64,000 nucleotides of DNA from Glaciecola sp947496235 (GTDB taxonomy: Bacteria; Pseudomonadota; Gammaproteobacteria; Enterobacterales; Alteromonadaceae), in NCBI RefSeq assembly GCF_050306235.1, contig NZ_JBLWFH010000003.1:124001-188000 (forward strand). The letters run 5' to 3'. The notes under the pieces are model-generated. The model did not search any database. It had not been told where the DNA came from and was given only the letters and a program-made list of their open reading frames with translations. Within the stretch, counting starts at the first letter, position 1, and every line of letters begins with the position of its first letter. Position numbers and translations under genes: made by a program. Positions 45,177 to 54,283 of the stretch are shown piece after piece.

Positions 45177-45207
45177 TTGTGCTTTTGTTGTCTTTATTTT
45201 AGAAATG

Positions 45208-46530
45208 TTAGGCTTGCATGAGTGTTTCAATAGCAGCGATTTCTTTCACTGCGCCTATAGTAAGCACTTCATTGCCCTTGTTTGTTATTAAAATATTATC
45301 TTCAATTCTTACGCCTATGCCTTTGTATTCATCAGGTACATCTGCGTCTTTACTGACATAAATACCCGGCTCTACCGTCAATACTGTGCCAGGCTGTAAT
45401 GGTAAATCTTGTCCGTTCTTTTTGTAATTACCCACATCATGCACATCTAGCCCTAAATAGTGTCCTAAACCGTGCATGAAGAAATTTCGCCAACTTTCAT
45501 TTTCAAGGATCTCAGGCAGACTTCCTTTTAAAATGCCTAACTTGAGTAATCCACCGGCAATGATCTCTACTGCGATTTTCATCCCCTCAGCTAAGGTTGC
45601 GCCTGGGCCAAAGTAATCGATACAAGCCAACTGAGCATCTAACACCAGTTGATAAATATCAGCTTGCGGCTTGCTAAACTTACCATTGACTGGAAATGTG
45701 CGGGTAATATCTGCCGCATACCCTTGATATTCACAACCAGCATCAATTAACACTAAGTCGCCATCATTTATCACTTGGTTGTTTTCAGTGTAATGCAAAA
45801 TACAGGCATTTTCGCCACCGCCCACTATAGTGTTGTAAGCTGGGAACCTTGCACCTTGCATCGCAAATTCATGCAAAATGATGGCTTCTAATTGATACTC
45901 CCAAATCCCTGATTTAGCTTTCTTCATTGCCGCTAAATGTGCATCGACTGAAATATCCGCCGCTATTTGCATGACAGCAATTTCATTCGCGGATTTTATC
46001 AAACGCATCTCATCTAATAATTGACTCACATCATAAATACTGCGAGGCGCTATCATTGATTGCTTAGGTGCAGCTTTACAAGTCGCAATGGCAGTTTGAA
46101 TTTCAGCATCCATATGGGGATGAGAATCTAGGCAGTAATACAAATGTTGATGACCGTCTATGAATTCTGGTAGCAGTTCGGCTAACTCTTCTAAGCTGAA
46201 CGCTTGGTCTACACCTAAATCTGTGGTTGCTTGTTCAACCCCGAGTCGCTTTCCTTGCCATATCTCTGCTTGTTTGTCTTTGGGGGGGACAAAAATATAA
46301 CTAGCGCCTTGTTCAGATTCATCTTTGTTCGATAACAGCAGTAATCCATCGGGTTCATTAAATCCGGTGAGATACCAAAAATAACTGTCTTGTCGGAATT
46401 GGTATTCTGTATCCCTACTACGTGTCACTAAACTCGCCGCAGGAATAGCAACTAAACTGTCAGGTTCGCATTTTGACAGTAACGTCTGTCGACGTTGAAT
46501 GTATTCTGATAAAGGTATCTGTGTGTTCAA
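45208..46530 (-). CDS. pepP: Xaa-Pro aminopeptidase P
   Basis: 440 residues (E. coli 441). Metal-binding motifs of the M24B pita-bread fold: LIDAGCEYQGYAADITRTF, HGLGHYLGLDVHD, LTVEPGIY and RIEDNILIT. It removes N-terminal residues preceding proline. Its start overlaps the ygfB stop by 4 bp (ATGA). It is the second gene of the ygfB-pepP-ubiH-ubiI operon, a conserved gammaproteobacterial order. Confidence 0.96.
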   Translation of the reverse strand: MNTQIPLSEYIQRRQTLLSKCEPDSLVAIPAASLVTRSRDTEYQFRQDSYFWYLTGFNEPDGLLLLSNKDESEQGASYIFVPPKDKQAEIWQGKRLGVEQATTDLGVDQAFSLEELAELLPEFIDGHQHLYYCLDSHPHMDAEIQTAIATCKAAPKQSMIAPRSIYDVSQLLDEMRLIKSANEIAVMQIAADISVDAHLAAMKKAKSGIWEYQLEAIILHEFAMQGARFPAYNTIVGGGENACILHYTENNQVINDGDLVLIDAGCEYQGYAADITRTFPVNGKFSKPQADIYQLVLDAQLACIDYFGPGATLAEGMKIAVEIIAGGLLKLGILKGSLPEILENESWRNFFMHGLGHYLGLDVHDVGNYKKNGQDLPLQPGTVLTVEPGIYVSKDADVPDEYKGIGVRIEDNILITNKGNEVLTIGAVKEIAAIETLMQA

Positions 46531-47099
46531 TGGATAACCGAAGAAGGATGTTGACGACTATCAAGCAAAGACTTGCCTAATTCATTAAAACAAAGCATGG
46601 CGCTGATACGCACATATTCAACCACTTCAAACAAAGCTTGTTCGTTATCTTCGCCTTCCGACATATCTTCGTCCATTCTGGCAATCTGGCTGAAATCTTC
46701 CAACGCTTCTTTTACCTCATCTGAGCAGGTTTTAAAGTCAGATTGATGCAAGCCAAAGCCTAATAGGAAACCTTGCACCCAAAGCACTAGAGCTTTACCT
46801 CTGTCATTGATTGGTGCCGAGTCATCTGGTAAGAAAAGAGTCAACGCAAAATCAGGTTCGATGAACTCTTGGCAAATTCGGTTAAATAAACCCACCATTA
46901 TCTGTTTGGTTTGAGAAGAAAAAACATCGCCTTGATTGACCACATCTTCAAGGGCGGTAATCCAATCTTGATTATCAACACTCATACCGCCTGCGAGCAT
47001 GCCGCAAAGTATACCATGCACTTCAGCCACATCGACGAGTAATTTCTGCTGGGCAAATTGGTTACTCAATTCGTCATATTGTAAATCTGTATCACTCAC
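46527..47099 (-). CDS. ygfB: UPF0149/YgfB family protein
   Basis: 190 residues, all-helical, with VAEVHGILCGMLAGGM and WVQGFLLGFGL, the family hallmarks. The biochemical role is unclear in most species; in Pseudomonas it is reported to influence gene regulation. First gene of the operon with pepP. In E. coli the divergent neighbour is zapA; here the divergent gene is a GntP permease instead. Confidence 0.93.
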   Translation of the reverse strand: MSDTDLQYDELSNQFAQQKLLVDVAEVHGILCGMLAGGMSVDNQDWITALEDVVNQGDVFSSQTKQIMVGLFNRICQEFIEPDFALTLFLPDDSAPINDRGKALVLWVQGFLLGFGLHQSDFKTCSDEVKEALEDFSQIARMDEDMSEGEDNEQALFEVVEYVRISAMLCFNELGKSLLDSRQHPSSVIH

Positions 47100-47150
47100 A
47101 ATTTTGTCTCAAAGTTATTTCGCCTGCAATCCTAGCACTAACGGGGCAAA

Positions 47151-47166
47151 TTAACTAGCCAGTTAA
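47151..47166. promoter_or_regulatory. palindrome between ygfB and the GntP permease gene
   Basis: TTAACT and AGTTAA flank AGCC in the 145-bp divergent gap, 79 bp before the permease start. A possible operator; no regulator is identified. Confidence 0.3.
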
Positions 47167-47244
47167 ATTGTGAACGAAATGTAAAATATTTTGATTGTAA
47201 TAACACATTTGATCTTTTAGAGTATTTGAAAAAAAGGAAGACTT

Positions 47245-48591
47245 ATGTTGCAAGAATATCCCTTAGCGGTCGCATTGATAGCCATTGCCGCGCTCCTCAT
47301 TTTGATTATTTTCATTCGCATTCATGCTTTTGTTTCTCTCATCTGTGTAAGCGCTTTCACAGCTTATTTAGGGGGCATCCCCTTCGATAAAATCGTTAGC
47401 ACAATGACCGCTGGATTCGGTTCGACCCTAGCATCCGTTGCACTCTTAGTTGGTTTAGGCGCCATGATAGGAAAACTACTTGATATTACTGGCGGCGCTC
47501 AAGTATTAGCCGACAGCTTGGTAAGTAGATTTGGCGCAAAAAATGCGCCTTTTGCTTTAGGCATAGCCTCTTTATTATTTGGCTTCCCGATATTTTTTGA
47601 TGCTGGATTAATTGTGATGTTGCCAGTAATTTTAAGTGTTGCGGCAAGATTTGGTGGCTCTGTACTATTTTACGCTTTGCCAGCCGCTGGGGCTTTTGCT
47701 GTCACTCACGCCCTAGTTCCCCCGCATCCAGGACCTGTAGTTGCCGGCGACTTACTAGGCGCAGATATAGGTTTATTGCTGGTTTACAGCACCCTGGTTG
47801 CAATTCCAACTTGGTATGTCGGAAGTTTTTTATTTTCTAATTTTATCAGTCAAAAATTCATGATTTCCTTGCCTAATTATTTTAAACCGGCCCAAAGCGT
47901 TGAAAATCCACCTGAATTTTCTACTGTACTCTGGATTCTGCTACTTCCATTATGCTTAATATTTTTAAATACGGGTTTAAATGCCTATCAAACAAGCTTT
48001 AATCATGATTTGGATTCACCACTAGTGGAATTATTAATGGCAATTGGACAAACACCCATTGCATTATTGATAACCCTGTTGTTGAGTTTAGTCTTATTTT
48101 CTCGTCGTTTTAGCCGAGTAGAATTGGAACGATTATGTGACCAATCTCTCGGGCCAATTTGTGCCATCATTCTAGTGACTGGCGCTGGCGGAATGTTTGG
48201 CGGTGTGCTGCGCGCTATTGGCGTTGGCGATTCTTTATCATCTCTCTTGTCAGATATAGGCTTACCGTCCATAGTCGCGGCTTTTATTATTGCAGCTTCT
48301 TTACGCATAGCCCAAGGCTCTGCCACTGTCGCCTTGACCACAACAGCAGCCATTATTGCGCCAGTTGTGGCTATGGACACAAGCTTATCCTCGGCTGATT
48401 TATGCTTTATTGTAATCGCCATTGCTGGAGGCGCCTCGGTTTTATCTCACTTCAATGATTCGGGTTTTTGGTTAGTTGGACGTCTTTTGCAGATGGATGA
48501 AAAAACCACACTTAAAACCTGGACCCCTATGGTCACTGCGATTGGGGTTACTGCGTTCAGTTTGTCTTGGTTTTTAAGTCTATTCCTTTGA
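47245..48591 (+). CDS. GntP-family permease
   Basis: 448 residues with about 12-14 membrane segments. The region LVGLGAMIGKLLDITGGAQ, PIFFDAGLIVMLPVI and THALVPPHPGPVVAGDLLGAD is the GntP-family signature (gluconate and related sugar acids, proton symport). AAGGAAG lies 6 nt before the ATG. The usual substrates are sugar acids, but the genes that follow (kinase, nucleoside hydrolase) suggest a nucleoside- or ribose-related compound here; this is inference. It occupies the position of zapA, next to 6S RNA. Confidence 0.93.
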   Translation: MLQEYPLAVALIAIAALLILIIFIRIHAFVSLICVSAFTAYLGGIPFDKIVSTMTAGFGSTLASVALLVGLGAMIGKLLDITGGAQVLADSLVSRFGAKNAPFALGIASLLFGFPIFFDAGLIVMLPVILSVAARFGGSVLFYALPAAGAFAVTHALVPPHPGPVVAGDLLGADIGLLLVYSTLVAIPTWYVGSFLFSNFISQKFMISLPNYFKPAQSVENPPEFSTVLWILLLPLCLIFLNTGLNAYQTSFNHDLDSPLVELLMAIGQTPIALLITLLLSLVLFSRRFSRVELERLCDQSLGPICAIILVTGAGGMFGGVLRAIGVGDSLSSLLSDIGLPSIVAAFIIAASLRIAQGSATVALTTTAAIIAPVVAMDTSLSSADLCFIVIAIAGGASVLSHFNDSGFWLVGRLLQMDEKTTLKTWTPMVTAIGVTAFSLSWFLSLFL

Positions 48592-48661
48592 AATAGACTT
48601 TAAACCGACTCTTGGATGCGTTAAACTTTGCGATTCTTGCAAATCGGACTTGCAGCACAAA

Positions 48662-48855
48662 GCTTCAATGCTTCCTGGAATGTTTGCTTGTATACTGCAT
48701 GTTCCTGGCCGATGCTATAAACTTAGGATCTTGACTCTATTGCTTTTGCGCAAGCTCGACTTGAATCGAGAAGCCTACGGCAATGATGATATTTCCACCG
48801 TGTCCATTTCGGCGCACGGACGATAAGTATGCGGCGGCATTTTGGGGGGCGCCCT
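48662..48855 (+). ncRNA. ssrS: 6S RNA
   Basis: A non-coding stretch of about 190 nt with the recognisable 3' part of 6S RNA: GAGAAGCCT near the middle, and GCGGCGGCAT near the 3' end, as in E. coli, plus CCTGGCCGAT in the 5' part. The 5' segment from 48672 (CUUCCUGGAAUG onward) pairs with the 3' segment (GGCAUUUUGGGGGG) to form the long closing stem with a central bubble. 6S RNA binds the sigma-70 polymerase and mimics an open promoter. In E. coli it precedes fau; here two nucleoside genes lie between. The ends are estimates. A kinase gene starts 18 bp downstream. Confidence 0.88.
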
Positions 48856-48873
48856 ATTTCTATGAGTAGCTAA

Positions 48874-49767
48874 ATGGCAGTTTTCAATTTCGGATCTATT
48901 AATATCGACTACGTGTATAACGTAGAACACTTTGTCGCACCTGGAGAAACCCTTTCTTCCACTGGTTTTAATGCCATTCTAGGCGGTAAAGGTGCTAATC
49001 AATCAGTTGCATGTGCCAAAGCTGGTCTAGCTACCTATCATGTAGGTGGAATAGGCTCTGGCGATTTACCAATGATTTCGCCAATGCATGACGCCGGCGT
49101 GAATATGGATAATGTGCAATCCTTTGATGATATTCCAAGTGGGCATGCAATTATTCAGGTCACCCCTGACGCGGAAAACGCCATATTATTATTTTCTGGC
49201 GCAAATCATCAGCTAAATCAAGAACGTATCGAGCAGGCATTGGCCAACGCCAATAAAGAGGATTGGGTATTATTACAAAACGAAACTAATTGTATTGCCG
49301 ACATCATCGAAACTGCTCATGAAAAAGGCATTAAAATAGCCTTCAACCCAGCGCCTATGACCCAAAGCGTGGTTTCGTTACCCTTAGAAAAATTAGAACT
49401 ATTGATTGTTAACGAAATTGAAGCCATGCAACTTACTAATACTAAGACTGTTGAAGATGCCAAAGCGGCACTTTCGACTACTTATCCCGATTTAAAGCTG
49501 GTATTAACCTTAGGCAAGCAAGGTGTTTGTTATCTTCACCAAAATACCGAGTATACATGCGAAGCCTTTAAGGTCGATGCTGTAGATACTACTGCTGCTG
49601 GTGATACTTTTATCGGTTATTTTCTCGCGACTTATGATGCTACTCAAGATGTGCAAACTGCCTTGAAAAGCGCTTGCGCAGCGTCCGCAATATCGGTGAC
49701 CAAGAAAGGTGCCGTACCCTCTATTCCCGCCAAACAAGACGTGGATACTTTTTTACAACAATTCTAA
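48874..49767 (+). CDS. ribokinase-like PfkB-family sugar kinase
   Basis: 297 residues. The N-terminal GGKGANQSVACAKAG is the first PfkB signature. DTTAAGDTFIGYFLA is the second, with catalytic Asp and an Ala where Gly is usual in the anion hole. It phosphorylates ribose or a nucleoside. It lies 18 bp after the 6S RNA 3' end with no good ribosome site (the upstream G-run belongs to 6S), so it may be translated from a 6S read-through transcript, as fau is in E. coli. It is followed after 2 bp by nucleoside hydrolase, supporting ribose salvage. Confidence 0.9.
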   Translation: MAVFNFGSINIDYVYNVEHFVAPGETLSSTGFNAILGGKGANQSVACAKAGLATYHVGGIGSGDLPMISPMHDAGVNMDNVQSFDDIPSGHAIIQVTPDAENAILLFSGANHQLNQERIEQALANANKEDWVLLQNETNCIADIIETAHEKGIKIAFNPAPMTQSVVSLPLEKLELLIVNEIEAMQLTNTKTVEDAKAALSTTYPDLKLVLTLGKQGVCYLHQNTEYTCEAFKVDAVDTTAAGDTFIGYFLATYDATQDVQTALKSACAASAISVTKKGAVPSIPAKQDVDTFLQQF

Positions 49768-49769
49768 TA

Positions 49770-50723
49770 ATGAGTTCCCCAATGACACAAAAAATAATAC
49801 TCGACACTGATCCCGGCATTGATGATGCAATGGCAATTTTCTATGCTTTTCAAGCACCGGAAATTGATGTTTTAGGCCTTACGACTGTTTTTGGTAATGT
49901 ACCAGTAGAAATGGCTGCACAAAATGCGTTGTCATTGGTAGAACTTGCAGAACTTGATATCCCAGTGTGCAAAGGTACAGGCGTTCCGCACTACGGTCCT
50001 AAATCTACATTCGCGCATTTTGTGCATGGTGATGATGGCTTTGGCAATATTGGACATCATGCACCTAAAGGAAAACTCCACGACCTCAGCTCGGCTGAAT
50101 TTATCGTGCAACAAGCGAGAAAATATCCTGGGGAAATAATCCTAGTGCCTATTGGCCCTTTGAGTAACATTGCGCTCGCACTTAAACTTGAGCCTGAGTT
50201 ACCTAAGTTAATCAAAGCTGTCTATATCATGGGTGGGGCAGCCTTAGTACCGGGTAATGTAACCCCAGTAGCTGAGGCCAACATATGGAATGATCCTATC
50301 GCAGCCGATATTGTCTTTTCTGCAGGTTGGGACCTTATTATGTTTGGCTTGGATGTTACTTACGACTTACCCTTCGACGGTGGTTTTGTGGATATTTTAG
50401 CGGAAAAAAATCCTAAGCTAGGTGGCTTTGTCGCCAAATCATCACAGTTTTACATGGATTTTTATTCTCAAAATCGAGAAGAAAGAGTATGTTTTTTCCA
50501 TGATGCCTTTCCACTCGCTTATATTGCATCACCTGATATGTTTGAGCTGACAGAAGGTCATATGCGAATCGGGACTGACCCATTAATGAAAGGTCAAACA
50601 AGTTTCGCGCCTGTAGGCAGTACGCCAAGTGATTTGTGGAATGACATGCCTTTGATTAAAGTGGCGACTAAAGTTGATCACCCAAAACTGACCCAACATT
50701 TTATAGACACCTACGCAAAATAA
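49770..50723 (+). CDS. inosine-uridine-type nucleoside hydrolase
   Basis: Start ATG 49770, 2 bp after the kinase stop; an overlapping upstream extension is discarded. 317 residues. The N-terminal ILDTDPGIDDAMAI is the calcium-binding motif of the family; later parts LVPIGPLSNIALAL and GGAALVPGNVTPVAEANIWNDP are typical. It hydrolyses ribonucleosides to base and ribose, which the upstream kinase could phosphorylate. The next gene, fau, starts directly after its stop, so the genes are co-transcribed. Confidence 0.95.
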   Translation: MSSPMTQKIILDTDPGIDDAMAIFYAFQAPEIDVLGLTTVFGNVPVEMAAQNALSLVELAELDIPVCKGTGVPHYGPKSTFAHFVHGDDGFGNIGHHAPKGKLHDLSSAEFIVQQARKYPGEIILVPIGPLSNIALALKLEPELPKLIKAVYIMGGAALVPGNVTPVAEANIWNDPIAADIVFSAGWDLIMFGLDVTYDLPFDGGFVDILAEKNPKLGGFVAKSSQFYMDFYSQNREERVCFFHDAFPLAYIASPDMFELTEGHMRIGTDPLMKGQTSFAPVGSTPSDLWNDMPLIKVATKVDHPKLTQHFIDTYAK

Positions 50724-51329
50724 ATGAAAGAGCCAACAACGACACAACTACGAAATACGCTTCGACAAACGTTTCGTGAGCGTCGTAAGTCGTTGTCCCA
50801 CCAAGAGCAGCACACTGCTGCCCTTGGTTTAGTAGATCAAATTCAATCTCTAGATGTACTGCAAGGTGCTAGTAAGGTTGCACTTTACATGACCAATGAC
50901 AGTGAGTTGGATACTCAACCTCTGATTGAACATTTGTGGCAGCAAAACGTTAAGGTATATCTGCCCGTATTACATCCTTTCAGTGATGGTTATTTACTCT
51001 TTCTTCATTATCATCCTAATTCAGTGATGACAGCAAATCATTACGGTATTGCAGAACCTAGACTGGATTGCCGAGACGTTTGCCCAGTGGCCAATTTAGA
51101 TGTGCTTTTTACGCCTTTGGTGGCTTTTGACGCCTCAGGCAACAGATTAGGCATGGGTGGTGGTTTTTATGATCGTACATTGGCGTTTCTACACAATAAT
51201 AAACAAAACCAACCAAAATTAATTGGACTAGCCCACGATATTCAACAAACCTTAAGTTTGCCGACAGAAGCATGGGATATTCCATTACCTACTATAATTA
51301 CTCCCACACAACATTTTTCATTTACCTAA
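50724..51329 (+). CDS. fau: 5-formyltetrahydrofolate cyclo-ligase
   Basis: 201 residues. It converts 5-formyl-THF to 5,10-methenyl-THF with ATP. Motifs: the basic N-terminal RQTFRERRKSL, VALYMTNDSELDT and the C-terminal LGMGGGFYDRTLAFL. In E. coli this gene (ygfA) follows 6S RNA; here a kinase and a nucleosidase lie between. Start directly after the upstream stop. It supports the one-carbon theme with gcvTHP and serA. Confidence 0.94.
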   Translation: MKEPTTTQLRNTLRQTFRERRKSLSHQEQHTAALGLVDQIQSLDVLQGASKVALYMTNDSELDTQPLIEHLWQQNVKVYLPVLHPFSDGYLLFLHYHPNSVMTANHYGIAEPRLDCRDVCPVANLDVLFTPLVAFDASGNRLGMGGGFYDRTLAFLHNNKQNQPKLIGLAHDIQQTLSLPTEAWDIPLPTIITPTQHFSFT

Positions 51330-51344
51330 TATAAGGATAAGGTC

Positions 51345-51998
51345 GTGGACCAGAATGATAAAAAACGCCTAGTAGGCGAAGCTGCCGCAGAATTCGTACA
51401 ACCGGACACTATTATTGGCGTTGGCACCGGCTCAACCGTCAACTATTTTATTGATGCTTTGGCCAGTAAAGCGCATTTACTCAAAGGAGCGGTTTCCAGT
51501 TCAGAAGCCTCTACTGAGCGTTTAAAAGCCTTGGGGATTGAAGTATTCGATCTTAACGAAGTCGATACCTATGACATATATGTTGATGGCGCTGATGAAG
51601 TGACTGAACATAAACATATGATCAAAGGCGGTGGTGCTGCTTTGACCCGAGAAAAGATAGTTTCAGCGGTCGCCAAGTCATTTATTTGTATTGTCGATGA
51701 TAGTAAAAAAGTGGGTGTTTTAGGCAGCTTTCCTTTGCCGGTTGAAGTGATTCCAATGGCTCGCTCTTTTGTTGCTCGAGAAATCGTCAAACTGGGTGGC
51801 GACCCAATTTACCGACAAGGCGTGGTCACTGACAACGGAAACGTAATACTTGACGTACATAATTTGAAAATCTTAAATCCGCCTGAACTTGAAACTCAGT
51901 TAAATCAAATTCCCGGTGTTGTGTGTAATGGAATATTTGCTCACAGAGGCGCGGACATAGTATTAAGTGCCTCAGGTGACGGTGTTCAAAGATGGTAA
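51345..51998 (+). CDS. rpiA: ribose-5-phosphate isomerase A
   Basis: 217 residues (E. coli 219), starting at GTG 51345 with AAGGATAAGG upstream. Motifs: GVGTGSTVNYFID, YVDGADEV and KGGGAALTREKI, which include the catalytic Asp and Lys. It interconverts ribose-5-P and ribulose-5-P, and is the natural destination for ribose-5-P made by the kinase two genes upstream. A small hairpin (GGCAAAG/CTTTGCC, 52034-52055) follows. Confidence 0.97.
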   Translation: MDQNDKKRLVGEAAAEFVQPDTIIGVGTGSTVNYFIDALASKAHLLKGAVSSSEASTERLKALGIEVFDLNEVDTYDIYVDGADEVTEHKHMIKGGGAALTREKIVSAVAKSFICIVDDSKKVGVLGSFPLPVEVIPMARSFVAREIVKLGGDPIYRQGVVTDNGNVILDVHNLKILNPPELETQLNQIPGVVCNGIFAHRGADIVLSASGDGVQRW

Positions 51999-52065
51999 TT
52001 GATTTTATTATCAATTTATTTGTTTGAATATTGGGCAAAGTCTGGTATCTTTGCCTCCATCATTT

Positions 52066-52081
52066 AGACGTCTAGATGTCT
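52066..52081. promoter_or_regulatory. tandem MetJ boxes upstream of serA
   Basis: AGACGTCT followed directly by AGATGTCT: two adjacent 8-bp met boxes, the first identical to the MetJ consensus, the second with one mismatch. This is the minimal cooperative MetJ operator. It ends 57 bp before the serA start. It suggests repression of serine synthesis when S-adenosylmethionine is plentiful. Confidence 0.7.
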
Positions 52082-52138
52082 TTTATTAAGACTAAATTCT
52101 AGCTCAGTAGTTTGCCAAAGTAAGGAATCTATTTTTCC

Positions 52139-53368
52139 ATGAATAAACCGTCCCTAGCTAAGGATAAAATTAAGATACTTTTGTTGGAAGGACTCCACAA
52201 TAGCGCCCTAGAAACTTTTAAAAACGCGGGTTACCACAATATTGAATCACTTAAAACATCGCTTCCTGAAGAGGAACTGATAGAAAAAGTGAAAGATGTT
52301 CATTTTATTGGAATCCGTTCAAGAACTCAGTTAAGCGAAGAAGTGGTAGCAAAAGCGAAAAAGTTGGTGGCGGTTGGATGTTTCTGCATAGGCACAAACC
52401 AAGTCGATTTAGAAGCAACGCAAATTCGTGGTATTCCTGTATTTAATGCACCCTTTTCAAATACTCGTTCTGTTGCAGAATTGGTCCTTGGACAACTCAT
52501 CGTATTATTACGAGGCATTCCCCGTAAGAATGCTAAAGCGCACAGAGGCGAGTGGGAAAAAAGCGCAGTAGATTCATATGAAGCTAGAGGTAAAACCTTA
52601 GGTATCATAGGTTACGGTCACATAGGTACCCAGTTAAGTATCCTTGCTGAGCATTTAGGCATGCGTGTGCAATTTTATGATATTGAAGACAAGCTAGTAC
52701 TAGGTAACTCTACTCAAGTACCATCTCTGAAAGAATTATTAAACACTTCAGATGTTGTCAGCTTGCATGTTCCTGAGACCGCGCATACTAAAAACATGAT
52801 CGGAAAAGAAGAACTCGCCCAAATGAAACAAGGTGCAATTCTTATTAATGCCGCGCGCGGCACAGTGATTGACATTGATGCACTTTGCGAAGCAATGGAA
52901 CAAGGCAAATTAAATGGGGCTGCAATTGATGTATTCCCAGTTGAACCTAAGTCAAACGACGAAGAATTCGAATCACCGTTGCGTAAATTTGATAATGTCA
53001 TTCTTACGCCTCATGTGGGCGGTAGTACTCAAGAAGCGCAGCAGAACATTGGCATAGAAGTGGCAGGCAAATTAATCAAATACTCAGATAACGGGTCGAC
53101 TTTATCTGCGGTGAATTTCCCTGAAGTATCCTTGCCGCAGTTTACCGATCGTTCACGCTTGTTGCACATACACAAAAACCGTCCAGGGGTGTTGACGCAA
53201 ATTAACCGAGCCTTCGCAGACAAAGGCATTAATATCGCGGCTCAGTACTTACAAACCGACCAAGAAATTGGTTATGTAGTTATTGACGTAGAAAAAGATC
53301 ATGCTCAAGACGCGTTTAAAGAATTGAAAGCGATTAAAGGTACTATTAAAACTCGGATTTTGCATTAA
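52139..53368 (+). CDS. serA: D-3-phosphoglycerate dehydrogenase
   Basis: 409 residues (E. coli 410). First enzyme of serine synthesis. The NAD-binding motif is GIIGYGHIGTQLS. The dehydrogenase signature follows with INAARGTVIDIDAL, and the catalytic His is in TPHVGGSTQEAQ. The C-terminal ACT domain (about 335-409), GVLTQINRAFADKGINIAAQ, gives allosteric inhibition by serine in relatives. Tandem met boxes upstream suggest control by MetJ. AAGGAA lies upstream of the ATG. Followed by a strong bidirectional terminator. Confidence 0.97.
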   Translation: MNKPSLAKDKIKILLLEGLHNSALETFKNAGYHNIESLKTSLPEEELIEKVKDVHFIGIRSRTQLSEEVVAKAKKLVAVGCFCIGTNQVDLEATQIRGIPVFNAPFSNTRSVAELVLGQLIVLLRGIPRKNAKAHRGEWEKSAVDSYEARGKTLGIIGYGHIGTQLSILAEHLGMRVQFYDIEDKLVLGNSTQVPSLKELLNTSDVVSLHVPETAHTKNMIGKEELAQMKQGAILINAARGTVIDIDALCEAMEQGKLNGAAIDVFPVEPKSNDEEFESPLRKFDNVILTPHVGGSTQEAQQNIGIEVAGKLIKYSDNGSTLSAVNFPEVSLPQFTDRSRLLHIHKNRPGVLTQINRAFADKGINIAAQYLQTDQEIGYVVIDVEKDHAQDAFKELKAIKGTIKTRILH

Positions 53369-53380
53369 TAAACTTGTAAT

Positions 53381-53417
53381 AGACAAAAAAACGCGCTATC
53401 AGCGCGTTTTTTTGTCT
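53381..53417. terminator. bidirectional intrinsic terminator
   Basis: A perfect hairpin: AGACAAAAAAACGCGCT pairs with its complement across ATC, with T- and A-runs on either side. It serves both serA and the convergent DUF481 gene. Confidence 0.95.
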
Positions 53418-53429
53418 CTATAGCTTGGT

Positions 53430-54179
53430 TTAAAAGAAGCTGTAAACCAAGGTAGCAGCAGTTTCAGTGTCGAGTTTTTCAACACCATCTGCTACATCAG
53501 AGTTGTGGTCAAATTTAATGGATAGTTTCATAGATAAACCACCAAAAATTTGTGCCGTTAGTGCTGACTCCGCTCTTGTTTTGGTGTTGTCAGAACCCAC
53601 TTCCGTTGAAAATGTTTGAGTGAATTTAGCCGTTTCTGAGATCTGCCATTTGTAATCGGCAGCCGCACGTAAGATAGCACCGTTGACGCTCTCGTCATTT
53701 TGATCTTTAGCGAATGAGTAACCAGGACCTATACTGTAGTTGAATGAACTCCCCTGGTTTTGCCAAACTTTATGGTTCCAACCAGCTGCGACTGTTGACT
53801 GGTATTTAAAGTTACTGAAGCGATCATCTTCATAAGAAGCAAATCCAAATAAACGGTAATCTGGATTTTCCAGTTTGTAGTTGGCTTGACCTGAAGCAAA
53901 AAATTTCTGCGCAGTTGTATTTTCGACTTCTTCACCAGTGTCATCGTCAGTCACTGTATCTTTTTTGTATAGAGCTTCGATAGCGTAATCGTTACTCCAC
54001 TGTTCTAATTCTTGTTTAGCGGATAAACCTGCACTTAGAGAAGTTGTTTCAGTATTACCAGTAGTGACGATAAAGCCAAACTCACCGTCCATCGTAAAAT
54101 CTTTTTCATCTTCAGCTTGTGCATAACCGATTGACATGGTCGCTAAACTAACCATGGCTGCAATTTTTGTAATTTTCAT
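53430..54179 (-). CDS. DUF481 (YdiY-like) outer-membrane-type protein
   Basis: 249 residues. The signal peptide ends YAQA-EDE (about 22). The mature part begins with GEFGFIVTTGNTETTSLSAG, the DUF481 start, and is made of alternating beta-strands ending in an aromatic residue (ATLVYSFF), as in outer-membrane barrels. The function of the family is not established; E. coli YdiY is acid-inducible. A paralogue of the next gene on the same strand, but with its own leader. Confidence 0.85.
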   Translation of the reverse strand: MKITKIAAMVSLATMSIGYAQAEDEKDFTMDGEFGFIVTTGNTETTSLSAGLSAKQELEQWSNDYAIEALYKKDTVTDDDTGEEVENTTAQKFFASGQANYKLENPDYRLFGFASYEDDRFSNFKYQSTVAAGWNHKVWQNQGSSFNYSIGPGYSFAKDQNDESVNGAILRAAADYKWQISETAKFTQTFSTEVGSDNTKTRAESALTAQIFGGLSMKLSIKFDHNSDVADGVEKLDTETAATLVYSFF

Positions 54180-54283
54180 AGCGCTTTTCCCTAAAATTTA
54201 GAATTGAATCCATGCTAATACAAGCGGAATAAATCCTTTAGCAGAATGCGCGTATAGTACAAAATACGTGAGTAGTTGCCAAC

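Noticed and set aside
47100..47244. zapA in its usual place next to ygfB
   Set aside because: The gap holds only 145 bp with no coding frame; the next gene is a GntP permease.
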